Source: Tubulanus polymorphus
Taxonomy: Eukaryota > Nemertea > Palaeonemertea > Tubulaniformes > Tubulanidae
Assembly (NCBI RefSeq): GCF_964204645.1
Contig: NC_134036.1
Location: forward strand, 9,722,704 to 9,786,703
Length of the DNA stretch: 64,000 nucleotides
Reading direction: 5' to 3'
Below, in pieces: positions 28,892-40,532 of the stretch. A program made the translations under genes and the position numbers. The notes under the pieces are model-generated. The model made no database searches and was not told the DNA's origin. It saw nothing but the letters and a program-made list of their open reading frames with translations. How positions within the stretch are numbered: the stretch's first letter is position 1; every line of letters starts with the position of its first letter.

Positions 28892-31800
28892 TTAACACGC
28901 TAGAAACCTTTTCATAATCTCATTTTCTTTTGTTTCTTCTCTTTTGAATTTTATATATTCATCTAAATTACAACCATAGGCGACTGTGTGGATTCCATCA
29001 TCTAAAATATATCTTTTATCATCAAATGGGTTTAGACTTATCTTCTCTATCTCTTCAATATACATTTCATGATCTTCAGATCTTAAACATTTCATCTTAT
29101 GTTTTCTAACTTCTTCATTAAATATACAATTGATGTAATCTTTGAAATGAATATTCTTTTCTACTACACTTTTGGTTATTCCTTTTAACTTTTTAGCTTC
29201 ATGTTCTTTAGTTTTATATGAATACATTTTAGATCTAATACCAATGAACTCTATCATTTCTTCACCGCCTAATTCATCCTTAAACTTACCAGGAATCTTT
29301 TTATTATCATTGCTAAATAGTTCATGATTTTTTGGATAGTTACTGAAATCAAAATGGTGTTTTAATATTTTCAAATCATCTTTTATGTTATCAGTTTTTA
29401 TCTTTAATATGTAACTGTCGGTATCAAAGTATAGAATTTCTATGTGTTTTTCTCCAAAATGGGGTTGTAATATGTTATAGTAAAATTTATACATTAATAA
29501 CTTTGATAATTCTAAAACCGATGCACCAACATAAATAGGTTTATTGAACTTCATAGAAGTTCTTCTCATTTTAACTGCTGCTAAATTTTCATCAAATATT
29601 CTGTTACCTATGAATTTCGGATACGATTGTAAATGTCTAATTCTTTTACCATTACTAACTAACTCAATATCACTTCTATTTCTTATGTTTTCACAAGTCT
29701 TACCATAAAATGCATTATTCATTAACTTAAAAAAATCCTTCTCAAAATCAGTTTTAGATTTAGTTCTCTGTGTAGTATTAAAATCTATATATTTTTCTAA
29801 CCACTTAGATTGATTAAATGAAATATATCTATGTACTTTTTTTAATATCATTCCTTGATTCAAATAAAACTTCAACATTCTATAATGTACTACATAATTA
29901 TATTTATCTTCTTGAGTTACCATTAACTTTTCAGTATGAATATGATTATCGGGTTTAATTCTTTTTTGATAATTTGATAATTCTTCATGTTTAACAGTTT
30001 TATGTTCGGGACAATATGCTAGATTTCTAGATTTGAATTTAATATTTTCAGGGTATTCTAAATCTACAACAAAGAAGTAACCAATATCTGAATCATCTGC
30101 AATATCTAGGATTCTTTTCTTCCAATCAAATTTATCAATTTGTAAAACTTCAGTTATTTCAAACATCCCATAAGGTTGTGGTTCCATCATTGCCCAACCA
30201 TAAAGATTATTTGCATCTATGTATAATAATTTATATCCAGGATTATCATTTACATTGAAATATCTATCACCCAATACACCTGAAACACCTCCTCTTATAG
30301 ATTTTTCAAATAATAGTAATTGATCTATATTTGTTAACAAATCCATTTTTATAAAAATTTTAATCCACAATCCCATGTTAATCCTGGTGATGAATAACAA
30401 TGACAAGGATCAATGTTAAAATATTTTAGGTTTACATCTCTAAACCTTTCGAATATATCGGTTAATAATAATACATCTGATTTTAAATATAAATCTACTA
30501 ATTGTCCATGATTTTTAATTTCGAAATGATTCCAAATATTCAATGTTCTATTATAGACTTCATCTTTAACATATTCATTTTTTAATTCATCATAGAATTG
30601 TTCTTTCAATAATTCAGTTATTTTAAAATCATTATGATTTTTATAGAAAGAATATGGAATTGCACCTTTATATCTCATTAATTTAAAATCATCATAATTT
30701 GGGTAATATTCTTTTAATATCTTTAATTCATCATCAACTAATGATTTTGATAAATTATCTAATGAACTTGCTAGAAATCTATAAGAATCTATAAATCTTA
30801 GACAACCAAATTGGAATGATATATAATTCTCAGATGTTTTAGCTAACATTCTAAATTTATAAGTTGGTATTTTATCTTTTGATCTATTTGAATTTAATAT
30901 TTCTATTCCATTATTGATTTCTTCTATTTTATGACACAGTTGTTTGATAAATAAATGTGCGTCATATCCTGATAGATTATGAAATATAACTGGTACAAAG
31001 TTAATTTTCTTAGCTTGTAAGTTACAATTCTCATGTGCAGCGCCTCTAAACTTTCCATTCAAATGATCATGGTCTCTTACTTTTTTATCTTTATAATTAA
31101 ATATCTTTTCACAATAATAACATTTATCTGCAAACTCAAATGCTTCTTTATCTTCTTCCGTCATTATAATTTCTATATTTGTATCCAATAGTTTACTAAA
31201 TCTTATTTCATATTCAATTAATAAGTCACAAAAATGATTGATAACATTTTCATTTCTATAATGATAATATTCACTTTCAATTAGTTCTGGATAATCAGAT
31301 TTTATATATAACCCGAAAGCAGCAGCTGATTGATGAATCTTTTTAATTGTATTTGTTTTTGGTGGTTCTTCTGAATAATCACTTTCATTAGAATTTAATT
31401 TCTTTCTTTTATAATATATATCTTTTCTATCTTTATCTGTTAATTCTTTATTTAATGATTCAAAATCTCCATATATTACAAATGGTACTTTATTTTTGTA
31501 ATCATATTTTTTGAATTCTAATATTTTATCTTTTTCATTTGGTAAAACTAATTTACAATAATCATGATTATCACATAGTTGTTTATGATTTAATAATGCA
31601 CCTTCAGTTCTGAATTTATGTAAACATAGTCTACATAGATATATTTTATTATCAAAATCATTTTCTGATTTAAAAAATAAATCGATTTGTTTAATCCACA
31701 TATAATGATTCTCATAATATAGTATATCTATAACATCATTTGAATCATAATCTTTTGATAGGTATAAAGGTTCTAATGTATAATGTTTAATATTATTTCC

Positions 31801-32919
31801 TTTTGTATTTGGTAATTTAATTAAATCAAATACATTTATTTTAAGATTATTATCTCTTTCTATTTTTGGAATATTTTTAATTCTAACAGGATACTTATCT
31901 ATCTTATAATTATTTTCAAATTGTTTATAATGAGTTAATCTAAAACTATGTGTAATATCTTCTGTTGGATGTAAACAACTTATTATAGCCCATAGTAAAC
32001 ATTTATCATCAAAATTTTGTACATTTATTACAGCATTAGTTTTAAATGGTAGTTTAATATAACTTGTTCCATTTATATTATCATCTTTATAATATGATAA
32101 ATTATTTTCATCAATTGGTTTTGATTTAGTTAACTTATTATATTTTGTGTTATAAACATGTAAAGTTATAAATATTATTTCATCAAATATTAAACCAGAT
32201 CCTTCAAAATATTTCTCTTCTATTTTAGTTTTTATTTCATTATAACATTTATTTAATTTATCATCTATATGTTGTTTAGATATAATATGTTGTGAATGAG
32301 AATTTATATTATATATTGGTTTATCTTCAGATTTTATAAACTTTACTTTAACTGATATACTAATTTTAGGATATTCAACATCTGTAATTATTTTTATTAT
32401 TTCTTTCATATTTTCTAAATGTTTTTTATTTTCTTCTAATGTTTTACCTTTATGAAATTTAAACTCGATAGCTGCTGGACCAATATCACTTTTAAATGCT
32501 TCGGTTATCTCTATATCTTTTTTATTATCTAATGAATTAATATAATTTCTTACATCTTCCATATATGGTCTTTTATTGTTTAATTTATTTTTTATTCTTT
32601 TAATTGTCTTCTGTTTCTTATCGTTATCATTATCAAAATAATCTTCACCTAAAATATCATTATTCTTATTTCTAATATGACTTATAGATTTTAAATGTTC
32701 TTTATAATATCTTTTATCACTGAATGATTGATTACATGTATCACATTTGTATGTTTCCTTTTCATTCTTTAATTCTTCTAATTTAGTTTCTAATATATCA
32801 TCCTTATATTCTAGTTTCAATTTATTCTCTAAATGTGTTATAGTTTTATTGTGTCTTGCTTTTTGAGACTTATCTATATCGATATTACATGTTGGGCAGT
32901 AGTATTTATTTGCTTCCAT
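28892..32919 (-). pseudogene. Protein-primed-type DNA polymerase B, interrupted by one frameshift
   Basis: Two overlapping frames form one gene. The first (30349-32919, 856 aa) has two C2H2 fingers (residues 8-29 and 59-81), a region with Cys307 (DDKCLLWA) and His405 (ENHYMW) resembling an OTU/papain-like layout, then the 3'-5' exonuclease motifs: YGDFES with Asp485, SGYDAH with Asp653, and YLKSD with Asp815. The second (28892-30406, 504 aa) holds polymerase motif A (DANNLYG), motif B (KLMNNAFYG, 227-235) and motif C (YFDTDS, 326-331), plus a late KMYSYK. The family copies linear DNA from a terminal protein primer. The frames meet near 30350-30370, where the downstream frame is -1 relative to the upstream one, just before a TAA. 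The start codon lies inside the terminal repeat. Confidence 0.9.
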
Positions 32920-33376
32920 TTTAATACTATATTTTTTATTAAAATTGATTTTAGAAGTTCAATGATTTAAATGTTATTCATATATGTGAATATTTTAAGA
33001 GTAATAGGGGTTTAGTTGTTTCATATCAAAGGTTTAATGATCGAGTTCATTAATAACAAAATATTAAAAGTAATTAAAAAACTATAATATATTTTCATAA
33101 CCGTGTGTATTTCAGTTGAACAATAGAATAATTATTATCATTTGAATATATTTGATTATATAAATTTGTGTATTGTAATTAAATCAATTGGTCGCGGTTG
33201 ATTTAATACAATATGCTTTTTATATTATTAATATCTTAGAATAAATATTTAGTTTTAATATAAAATACACACGGTTATGAAAATATATTATAGTTTTTTA
33301 ATTACTTTTAATATTTTGTTTTTTAATGGGCTCGACCGTTCGACCTTTGGTATGAAACAACTAAACCCCTATTACT
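32831..33376 (-). repeat. Polinton right terminal inverted repeat (palindromic)
   Basis: Counterpart of 14768-15343. Bases 33000-33376 form the imperfect palindrome, here with a much shorter GC-rich centre (GGTCGCGG). The outer arm has the same arm order as at the left end, so both ends are in the same configuration. The inner part contains the real start of the polymerase gene (ATG at 32917-32919). Confidence 0.9.
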
Positions 33377-33382
33377 CATATT
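33377..33382. repeat. Polinton target-site duplication, right
   Basis: CATATT immediately after the terminal ATTACT, matching 14762-14767. Confidence 0.9.
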
Positions 33383-33559
33383 GATTGTCCGAGTGAATTG
33401 ATTTCGGCGATGATCGATCAGGCAATGAACGAATTTCTAGGGCTCTTCGATAACAAATCGTAAATCACCTTTGGTTTGAGATATCATTACCATAGTTGTT
33501 GAAATTCTTTTACCAGTAGTAGGGCCTACATAGGTGGCGGTGTAATGCATGACTACTGC
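33383..33559. other. Flank of the Polinton, no feature seen
   Basis: Short unique-looking stretch between the target duplication and the 3' end of the minus-strand LINE. It continues the DNA that lay right of the 2.66-kb TIR element before the Polinton inserted. Confidence 0.5.
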
Positions 33560-36500
33560 CCTGACGAATAATAATAATAAAAAGTTCTTTTAAAGCGCTT
33601 TTCCGCAGTATCCCACGCTCAAAGCGCTATCTCCTGGAAATACTGCAAAAACAGATATGTCTTTAGAGCGTTGTGAAAAGATCCTTCGTCAACGGTGGAA
33701 CGAATGGAAATGGGTAGTCTATTCCAAAGGTAGGGTGCACAGCTAGAAAAGGCACGGTCGCCATATTTGGATTTAGAACGAGGACCGTGTAAAGCAAGGC
33801 TGGTGGAAGAACGAGTGCGCCCCTCTACCCTACGTAGCAGATTTGACAAGTAAACTGGAGCACATCCATGGATACAACGGTGTACGGTTGACAAGATCTT
33901 AAACTCGATTCTAGCCTGGACAGGCAGCCAATGGAGTTCTATGAGAATAGGTGCTATTGTATCAAACTTCCTTTTACGACACACTAATCTGGCTGCCATA
34001 TTTTGTACTCGCTGAAGAGGCGCTAATGTTTTTACTGGTAGTCCGAAAAGTATTCCATTGTTAAAATCAAGACGGGACAGGACGAAAGCATGAACTAATT
34101 TTATAGTGCTGTTTTGGTCCAAGAATCGGCGTATGCGACCAATTTTATACAAAGACGCGTAAGCAGCTTTACAAGAACGTTTAATATGCTCCTGCATAGT
34201 CATACCCTGGTCCAACCAAGCCCATAGGTCCTTAACAGACTCAGAGGTTGTAATCGGAACACCGTCTACTTCAATCTCAGGCACTGATCCAACTTTTCTC
34301 GTAGACACAAGATTAACAGCCTCCGTCTTTGGAGGGTTCAGCGCGAGCTTATTAGCAGTAAGCCATGATTTAATATCCGTTATACAGGTCTCCCATGTTT
34401 TTCACCATTATGTCACGCTGAGTGCGATCACCGAGCGCAACCGAATCAATAAGCTGATTATCATCAGCAAACAGTTGATAATCCAAGGAATGATCACGCA
34501 TCACATTGCTCAGCGGAAGGGTGTAGACAGTGAACAATATAGGGCCGAGCACTGATCCCTGCGGCACACCAAATTGGAGAGGAACGGATTCAGACAGTTG
34601 ACCGGAGATGTAGATTGAAAGAGTTCTCCCCTGCAGATACGATTCAAACCAGCACAATGCCACATCACTCACTCCAATACACGTTCGGAGCCTTTCAAGC
34701 ATGATAGTATGGTCAACGGTATCAAAAGCAGCGGTTAAATCCAATTACGTTAGAAGCACTTCATGGCCAAAGTCCAACGATGTAAGAATCTGGTCAGTTA
34801 CTTTCATTAATACCGACTCAGTACTATGGCCTCTTCGATACGCCGATTGGTTCGGGTCGTAGAGACCGTTTAGTGTCATGTGAGTGATGAGACGCACAGC
34901 TGCAACACGTTCGATTAGCTTGGACAAATAGCTCAAGTTAGAAACAGGCCTGAAACTCCCGCGGGCATCCTTGTCCATTGAGGGTTTTTTGAGAAGTGGC
35001 TTCACAATCGCAAATTTCAAAGCAGTAGGACACTGCCCACTCTCCAACGATTTATTTACTATGTACACTAACACAGGTAGTAATGACTCGATACACCCCT
35101 TTATTTCAACTGTTGGAATGGGGTCGAGAGAACAACACTTAGACGGAAGCGATAACACCAGCTTTTTTATTTCATCTCCGGTAGCTGGTACAAAACTATC
35201 GAAGACTTGAACATTGGTATTTAGGGTATCCTCGGATGATACAGCATCAACTAAGTCAAGCCTTTCGCGAATAGTTGCGATCTTCTGCATAAAAACGAGC
35301 AAAATTCCTCAGCAAGTTTTTTAGGGTCCGAGTGTTCAGGCAAAGGTGAACATTTTTCCTTGCCAAGAAGCTTATCGACCAAGTGGAACAGCTCTTTACT
35401 ATTTCCAGAACAAATCTTTGACCTGTGATATTCAAGTTTCAAATTTTCAATGATATTACAAACAGCTTGACTCTGAGCACGAAACAGCTGTCTGTTAATC
35501 TCTGTTTTGTCCTTTCTCCACTTTCGTTCAAGTTTCCGTCTAACACGTCTAGCCTGTTTTATCTCATCATTAAGCCACGGAGTGTCGGGCCAACTCCAAC
35601 TGATTTGGTGATCTCCGGAGCATGTTTATCCAAGATGCAGAAATTGTACTGTTCGACCAATGCATCCAGGTCCTCGTTTGGATTTAACAACAGTTCGGAG
35701 TTTTCAATGTCATGATTGAAAGCATTATAATCAATGTCCTTAATCCTTCTGAATGTGACAGTTTTCTTTGCATGGCGTGGCTTATCAACTGATAAACTAA
35801 ACTGAACCGCAAAACGATCCGGTGGCAATGATGGATCAACGCGCACATCAGAGATCAAACTCATACTCGCAGATGGAACAATCACCAAGTCTATTATATG
35901 TCCCTTCACATGTGTTGGTTCCTGTACTAACTGAACCGGACCAAAAGTTTCCAAAAGCAGCAAAAAACTAGCAACAGCTGAATTGTCTGGTTTGTCCACA
36001 TGGATGTTGAAATCGCCACAAATCAGGAGATGCTCTGTTTCCGGTACCACACGCTCGAGAAGAGAACCAAACTCATTCACAAACTCACTAACAAATCTTG
36101 GATGTGGATCAGGTCTATAAATCACAATGACCCTCAAAGTAACTGATTGATAAGCAACTGACAAATCCAAGTGTTCAAAGTACTGAAATTCCACTCGCTC
36201 ATTGGCTTCTACACCTAAGCCGTCTCTATACAATAATCCCACTCCACCACCAGTCTTTGAAACTCTTGGTCTATGAATAAAGTTACATCCGGGAATCTGA
36301 TTCTTCAAAGAAGAGATAACTATATTATCAGCATCATCCCCTCTCAGCCATGTTTCAGTCACAATAGCAAGGGCAGATTTGTTTTCACAGACTGATTCAC
36401 ATGGAGGAATCACTTTTCCTCTTAAAGATCTAGCATTCCAAACTGTCACATTAGCACATGATTGACCTCTACTATGTCTGCCTGCCCTTTTACCACGCCT

Positions 36501-36700
36501 AGTCGCACACCGTTTATAAATATTAAGCTCCCTCAAATGTCCTTCCGATTTAGGTAATAAAGATCCGTGACTTGGTAGTTTAAGTTCAACCAGTTCAGCT
36601 ACTGTATACATAGAATATACAGGGTCACTAAATATGGTGGCAGACAGAAAATAAATCCATTTTAGAATATAAATCCAATAAAAGTCCGGTAACATTTCGA
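33560..36700 (-). pseudogene. L2/CR1-type LINE, ORF2 nearly full length but broken
   Basis: Read leftward. At 36695-35559 lies an apurinic-type endonuclease: NVTVWNARSLRGKV, VTETWLRGDD, GGGVGLLYRDG, LLICGDFNIHVD. Reverse transcriptase follows at 35302-34370: FRPVSNLSYLSKLIERV, NQSAYRRGHSTESVL, AAFDTVDHTIML, VPQGSVLGPILF, FADDNQL. The C-terminal part at 34308-33619 has RTRSSTSLALHGPRSK, GDRAFSSCAPYLWN and LKTYLF, typical of CR1/L2-like LINEs. A frameshift near 35575, another near 35300, a TAA at about 34745 and a frameshift near 34390 inactivate it. The 3' end is a short TTATTATTA-type tail near 33565-33595. No ORF1 is visible upstream, so it may be 5'-truncated. Confidence 0.9.
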
Positions 36701-38028
36701 TTTTTCCACTTTCTTCGTTCTACAGTTACGAGCATAATCACAGCATATTCATAAACACATCTGAACACTTGACATAGGATTATCATCTTAAATTCCATGA
36801 ATAATTTGAAGTTTTCCAGGAGACTCAGAGAGCAGCTGTCACGCGCTCATCTGATCAACTATAAATCACAACACATTGTTCGTAATGTGGCGCATCACCA
36901 TTTGAACAGTACCCATTGATTTGGTTTTGGGACATCTATAACTGATATCAAACAAATAGCATCGGAACAGTTTGACGAACTAGAAGCTTTTTTTGTTAGC
37001 AATTTGTGAGTTTTAACAATGCAGATTATTCTTATTAAGGTCAGCTTAGCCAGCTAATCTTCAAGTTGCCCATTGTTCATATGAGAATGAATCTCTATCA
37101 TTTAGCGTTGTTTTGTCTACGTAGCTCCCGGCAGCGTTGTTCAACTAATTGCAAAATTTGCTATCCAATTCCTATGGACATATAAATGGATGGGGTACGA
37201 AATAATTAATTTCCACTGGTGGTAAAAGCATGGGACGATTTACGCTGTGACTCCACTGGAATTCAACGTTTTAGTCATGTAAATATGTAAGTGATATTTT
37301 GGACTATGGCGCAGTGCTTTTTTGTTTCGCAAATCGTCAAAGCTACGTCACACTAGAGCCACGGCTATGTCGATGAACTGCCTTGATGCCCCAGCATAAG
37401 CAGTGGATGTTTTTGATGAGAAATAGCCTCAACATATTCTGTATGACTACATCCTTCCACGCCTATCATTAACTGTCCAGACACTCGATCTATGTTGGAA
37501 GCCGATAAATTTCTGAACTATACCATCCAACCTTGCTCAAACATCTTCCAAGGAAACTAAACGCAACTTCCATTTTTGGAGGTTGAACCAAATTTTGCCG
37601 CGCAACACTCGTCCTGAAAGTTTTCCTTAGTAGCGGTTGACAAATATTAGATAAACATTATAACATTGACTGTACCGACCTGCTAACCATTATGGTTTTT
37701 TTCCGGTGAATGGTTACGTATATTAAAGTAAAATTGCGGTGTTACGTTTTTCCAGAAATGCTACCTATTTGATTTAAATTCTGAATCCGGGAAATATTTT
37801 TCCATAAGTTTATTAAATATCATTTTTACAGAAATAGAGATCGTCGTATTGTTCATTTACTTGCTTTTGCCGTAAATCACCCCTTAATAAATTGTTAACG
37901 ATCTTTGGTGGAACACTGACTACTTCGTGACCCGCTGTTGTGAAGTACCACTAGCTACAGCCATCTATGTATAATCTAAAATGGCGTCTGGTATGGATAA
38001 TTCTGTCATGTCTGGTGCCGAGTTCTCT
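36701..38028. other. No gene recognised
   Basis: AT-rich sequence between the LINE and the MULE transposase. It may contain the LINE 5' region up to about 37000 and the missing downstream part of the MULE gene, but no frame there carries a recognisable motif. Confidence 0.4.
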
Positions 38029-39172
38029 TCAGATCCAGCAAAGCAGCTTGACACTATTAGGAAGCATCATTATAGCACTGTTCATGTGTGCATGCTCCCC
38101 ATCCATACCAACACACTGTATTTGAGACAGAGACCTTTTCAACCTTGTCAAACAATTCCAAAAGTAACAATATGACATGGTATCCCGTTTATTATGTATG
38201 AACATTGGTCCCGCCATATAAGGGTGTTTACCCATGGATTTTCCAGAATTATGTTCGATGGCAAGATTTTGGAAAAAAGTTGTCGTCACATAGAAGTTGG
38301 CAAGAACAAATGTGCCATCAATGTGGAGAACACTGAACTTATCTGGGTTACAACAAAATGTCTCCATTTGAGTTAACTGTTCATCAGTACAAAGGACATA
38401 CTGGATAACATCACCACTTAGGTTCATTTCACGGAGAAATGAAGAACATTTTAGTTGTGCGAGTAATTCTTTCATTTCATCAGTTTTTGAAGGCGCACTA
38501 TTTCGAATGTTGTATATCTGCTTAACATTCCTCACTTGTCCAGCTATGTTATTATCATGAGACTTTTCTGTCAATATCTTGAAAGCTTTTTTTGGTTTCT
38601 CTGTACAGTTTTTTATTTTGTCGAAAACATCCGGATTGGTTTGATAATATGGACGTTTTGAACAAATACTATTTCCATGTGCAGGAAAAACCAAATCACG
38701 TGATGAACCGCCTTTTAATGAATATTGAACAATGGCAAAAGGTATGGACTTTCTACCTTCCTTTTTTTCGATCGAAGATATCAGACGATGAAACAACACC
38801 CCATCAGCATGGTCTTTTGTTCCCTTATGGGTACCATACTGTCTAAGCAATATAAAGTCATAGTTGTCTTTATTTCCCACCTGAAGTGTGCCATCGTCGT
38901 CTCTTTTTATGTATTTTCTGGGGCGACTGGTGTCCCACCTCCCGTTGCCATCGGCATACAGGTTTTTAAGCGGAACAGAATTTAAACTGACCAAAAATGC
39001 TGCATCTCTTCTTATTCCAGCTGGCTGTACATGACAAATTTGCTCAGGCTGTTGACTTCCAGCATGTAATAACGTTTCAACAATCGTTTTATAATCCGAC
39101 GCAGTGCCACACAGTGGAAGATTCCGATCCGATTCATAGAATTCTATTTGCATCTCATCTTGTTGCATCTTG
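38029..39172 (-). CDS. MULE (Mutator-like) transposase, main exon, 3'-truncated
   Basis: About 380 residues. The N-terminal half includes RRDAAFLVSLNSVPL, LLRQYGTHKGTKDHADG and VRNVKQIYNIRN. The RNase H-fold part has VLHIDGTFVLANFYVTT (first Asp), GPMFIHNKRDTMSYCYFW, and CVGMDGEHAHMNSAI (second Asp), the DDE layout of MULE transposases. The frame stops soon after (LLCWI), so the catalytic Glu and the C-terminus are absent: a truncated or mutated copy. A splice acceptor (CTTGTAG) precedes the exon at 39172, and an in-phase upstream exon is at 39745-39957. The family cuts and pastes elements with 9-bp target duplications, and two copies of a 1.9-kb element with a possible 9-bp duplication lie in this window. 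Confidence 0.75.
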
Positions 39173-39744
39173 CTACAAGGACAAAACGTACAATACTAAT
39201 GTAGATGTCTAAGGGACCGTTCATTTGTATTGTATGTATATTTGACGATTTTGCTGAAATAAATCTTTTGTATTCCCTCTGTGTGATTTAAGGATTTTAT
39301 ATTCTCTATTGCTTTCTTTATATTTTAAAATATTGACTGCGACATCGACAGTTATTTTATTTGCACTATTTTAGAATTAATACCCGGTACTATATAGACG
39401 CCACCTATCCACTGAAAACATGTTATGCTCAAAGATAAAAACATCAAATTTGTATACAAACAAATATCATTATTGCGTATGTACTTGGGGAGGGGGTGGC
39501 GTTAAGTGAATAGTACAGCTGCGTACAAGGGTCTAAAAATCGGTAGATTTTTGCGTACGTACTAAATGGATGGTCCCCAATGGTAAATTACACACGTGGC
39601 TAGTTTTAAGCGCTTTAGCCGAAAACTCAGTGAAGTTCTTTAAATTATCCTTAGCAAGTTTGAAAGCTCCTTAATTGCTTCTTAAAATAACTTTTATCTT
39701 ATAAATTCAATTAATACCAGTAGTACAAATTATGAAGTTCTTAC
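39173..39744 (-). other. Intron of the MULE gene
   Basis: AT-rich, bounded by GTAAGA (donor) and TTGTAG (acceptor) on the minus strand. No other feature is seen within it. Confidence 0.55.
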
Positions 39745-39957
39745 CAATCAGATACATCACACTCATCGTCATCAGAAGTGATAACAATAGTAGACCTATC
39801 TACAACAGCCTCATCACGACCGGATACATCACACTCATTGTCATCAGAAAAAGTAGTAGACCTATCTATAACAGCCTCATCACAGCCGGATACATCACAC
39901 TCATTGTCATCAGAAAAAGTAGTAGACCTATCTACAACAGCCTCATCACAACCGGAT
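39745..39957 (-). CDS. MULE gene upstream exon with acidic 21-residue repeats
   Basis: On the minus strand the exon is bounded by TTTTTTCAG at its start and G|GTAAGA at its end, and its 213 bases join in phase to the transposase exon at 39172. It encodes three copies of a 21-residue acidic repeat (SDDNECDVSG, DEAVVDRSTT). The high similarity of the repeats suggests recent tandem duplication. Farther upstream a short frame with RRNDECDDTS (start ATG at 40182 reading leftward) uses the same kind of acidic motif and may be the first exon, but its splice donor is not clear. Confidence 0.6.
39755..39955. repeat. 63-bp minisatellite, three copies
   Basis: Units share TACATCACACTCAT and GTAGACCTATCTA, with copies two and three nearly identical. 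It is contained in the coding exon above. Confidence 0.85.
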
Positions 39958-40532
39958 CTGAAAAAAATTGATTAAATAATATTGTATTATATATGACAGA
40001 AGAAAAATTAACAATGAGTCACAGCGACAATTGGTGTTGGCTCTTCATTAAATATTTCCTTGAGTGGGATGTTTTTGGGGCTTATATAGTTCTTTAATAA
40101 GTTCTAAGGAAGTATCATCACACTCATCATTCCTCCTTGTGGTTAACTGTTTCAATTTCTTAATAGGTACATATGATGTCATTGCCCCAGAACAAGAAAT
40201 GGGAACATGAGGGGTTACCCTTCCTCCAATGAGATTTCTTGTTTAAGAATTAAATCTCAGGAGATGCATTCATTGAACAGGGCTTGAAATTCAAATTGTG
40301 CCCGCAGAATATTAAACATCTCTAATTTTGCCTCGAGACCACATGTCTAGGGTCCGGGGAATAACTGTTTTATATAGTCCATGGGTTTTCCATCAATACA
40401 AAGGACTATAAAGTACATGAATTTCGAGGCGAGTGTTTGGAAAGAAAAGAAAAACTTCTCCAATGTCTTTTAACTTTTAATTACTTGCTGAGCCAGTTAC
40501 ATGCTGGTCAATAAAGAAGATTATTGACCGCT

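Larger units (their letters stand above)
14768..33376. mobile_element. Polinton/Maverick element, 18.6 kb, nearly complete
   Basis: The ends are AGTAAT and ATTACT. The flanks are CATATT at 14762-14767 and CATATT at 33377-33382, a perfect 6-bp duplication as expected for Polinton integrases. Terminal inverted repeats span 576 bp (left) and 546 bp (right). The gene set is diagnostic: type B DNA polymerase of the protein-primed class, DDE integrase with a C-terminal chromodomain, a packaging-type ATPase, and two candidate jelly-roll capsid proteins, plus small membrane proteins. Five or six left-side genes read rightward and about eleven right-side genes read leftward, converging near 20.4-20.9 kb. 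No adenovirus-type Ulp1 protease gene was found. Broken polymerase and structural genes, and a substituted Walker A lysine, indicate a copy that is no longer fully functional. Confidence 0.95.

Noticed and set aside
14768-33376. Interpretation as an integrated adenovirus or giant-virus fragment
   Set aside because: The 6-bp duplication, terminal repeats, chromodomain integrase and gene set fit a Polinton and explain the whole segment.
39732-39975. Plus-strand open frames over the 63-bp repeats
   Set aside because: The repeat is open in several frames. The minus strand is preferred because it has matching splice sites joining in phase to the MULE exon.
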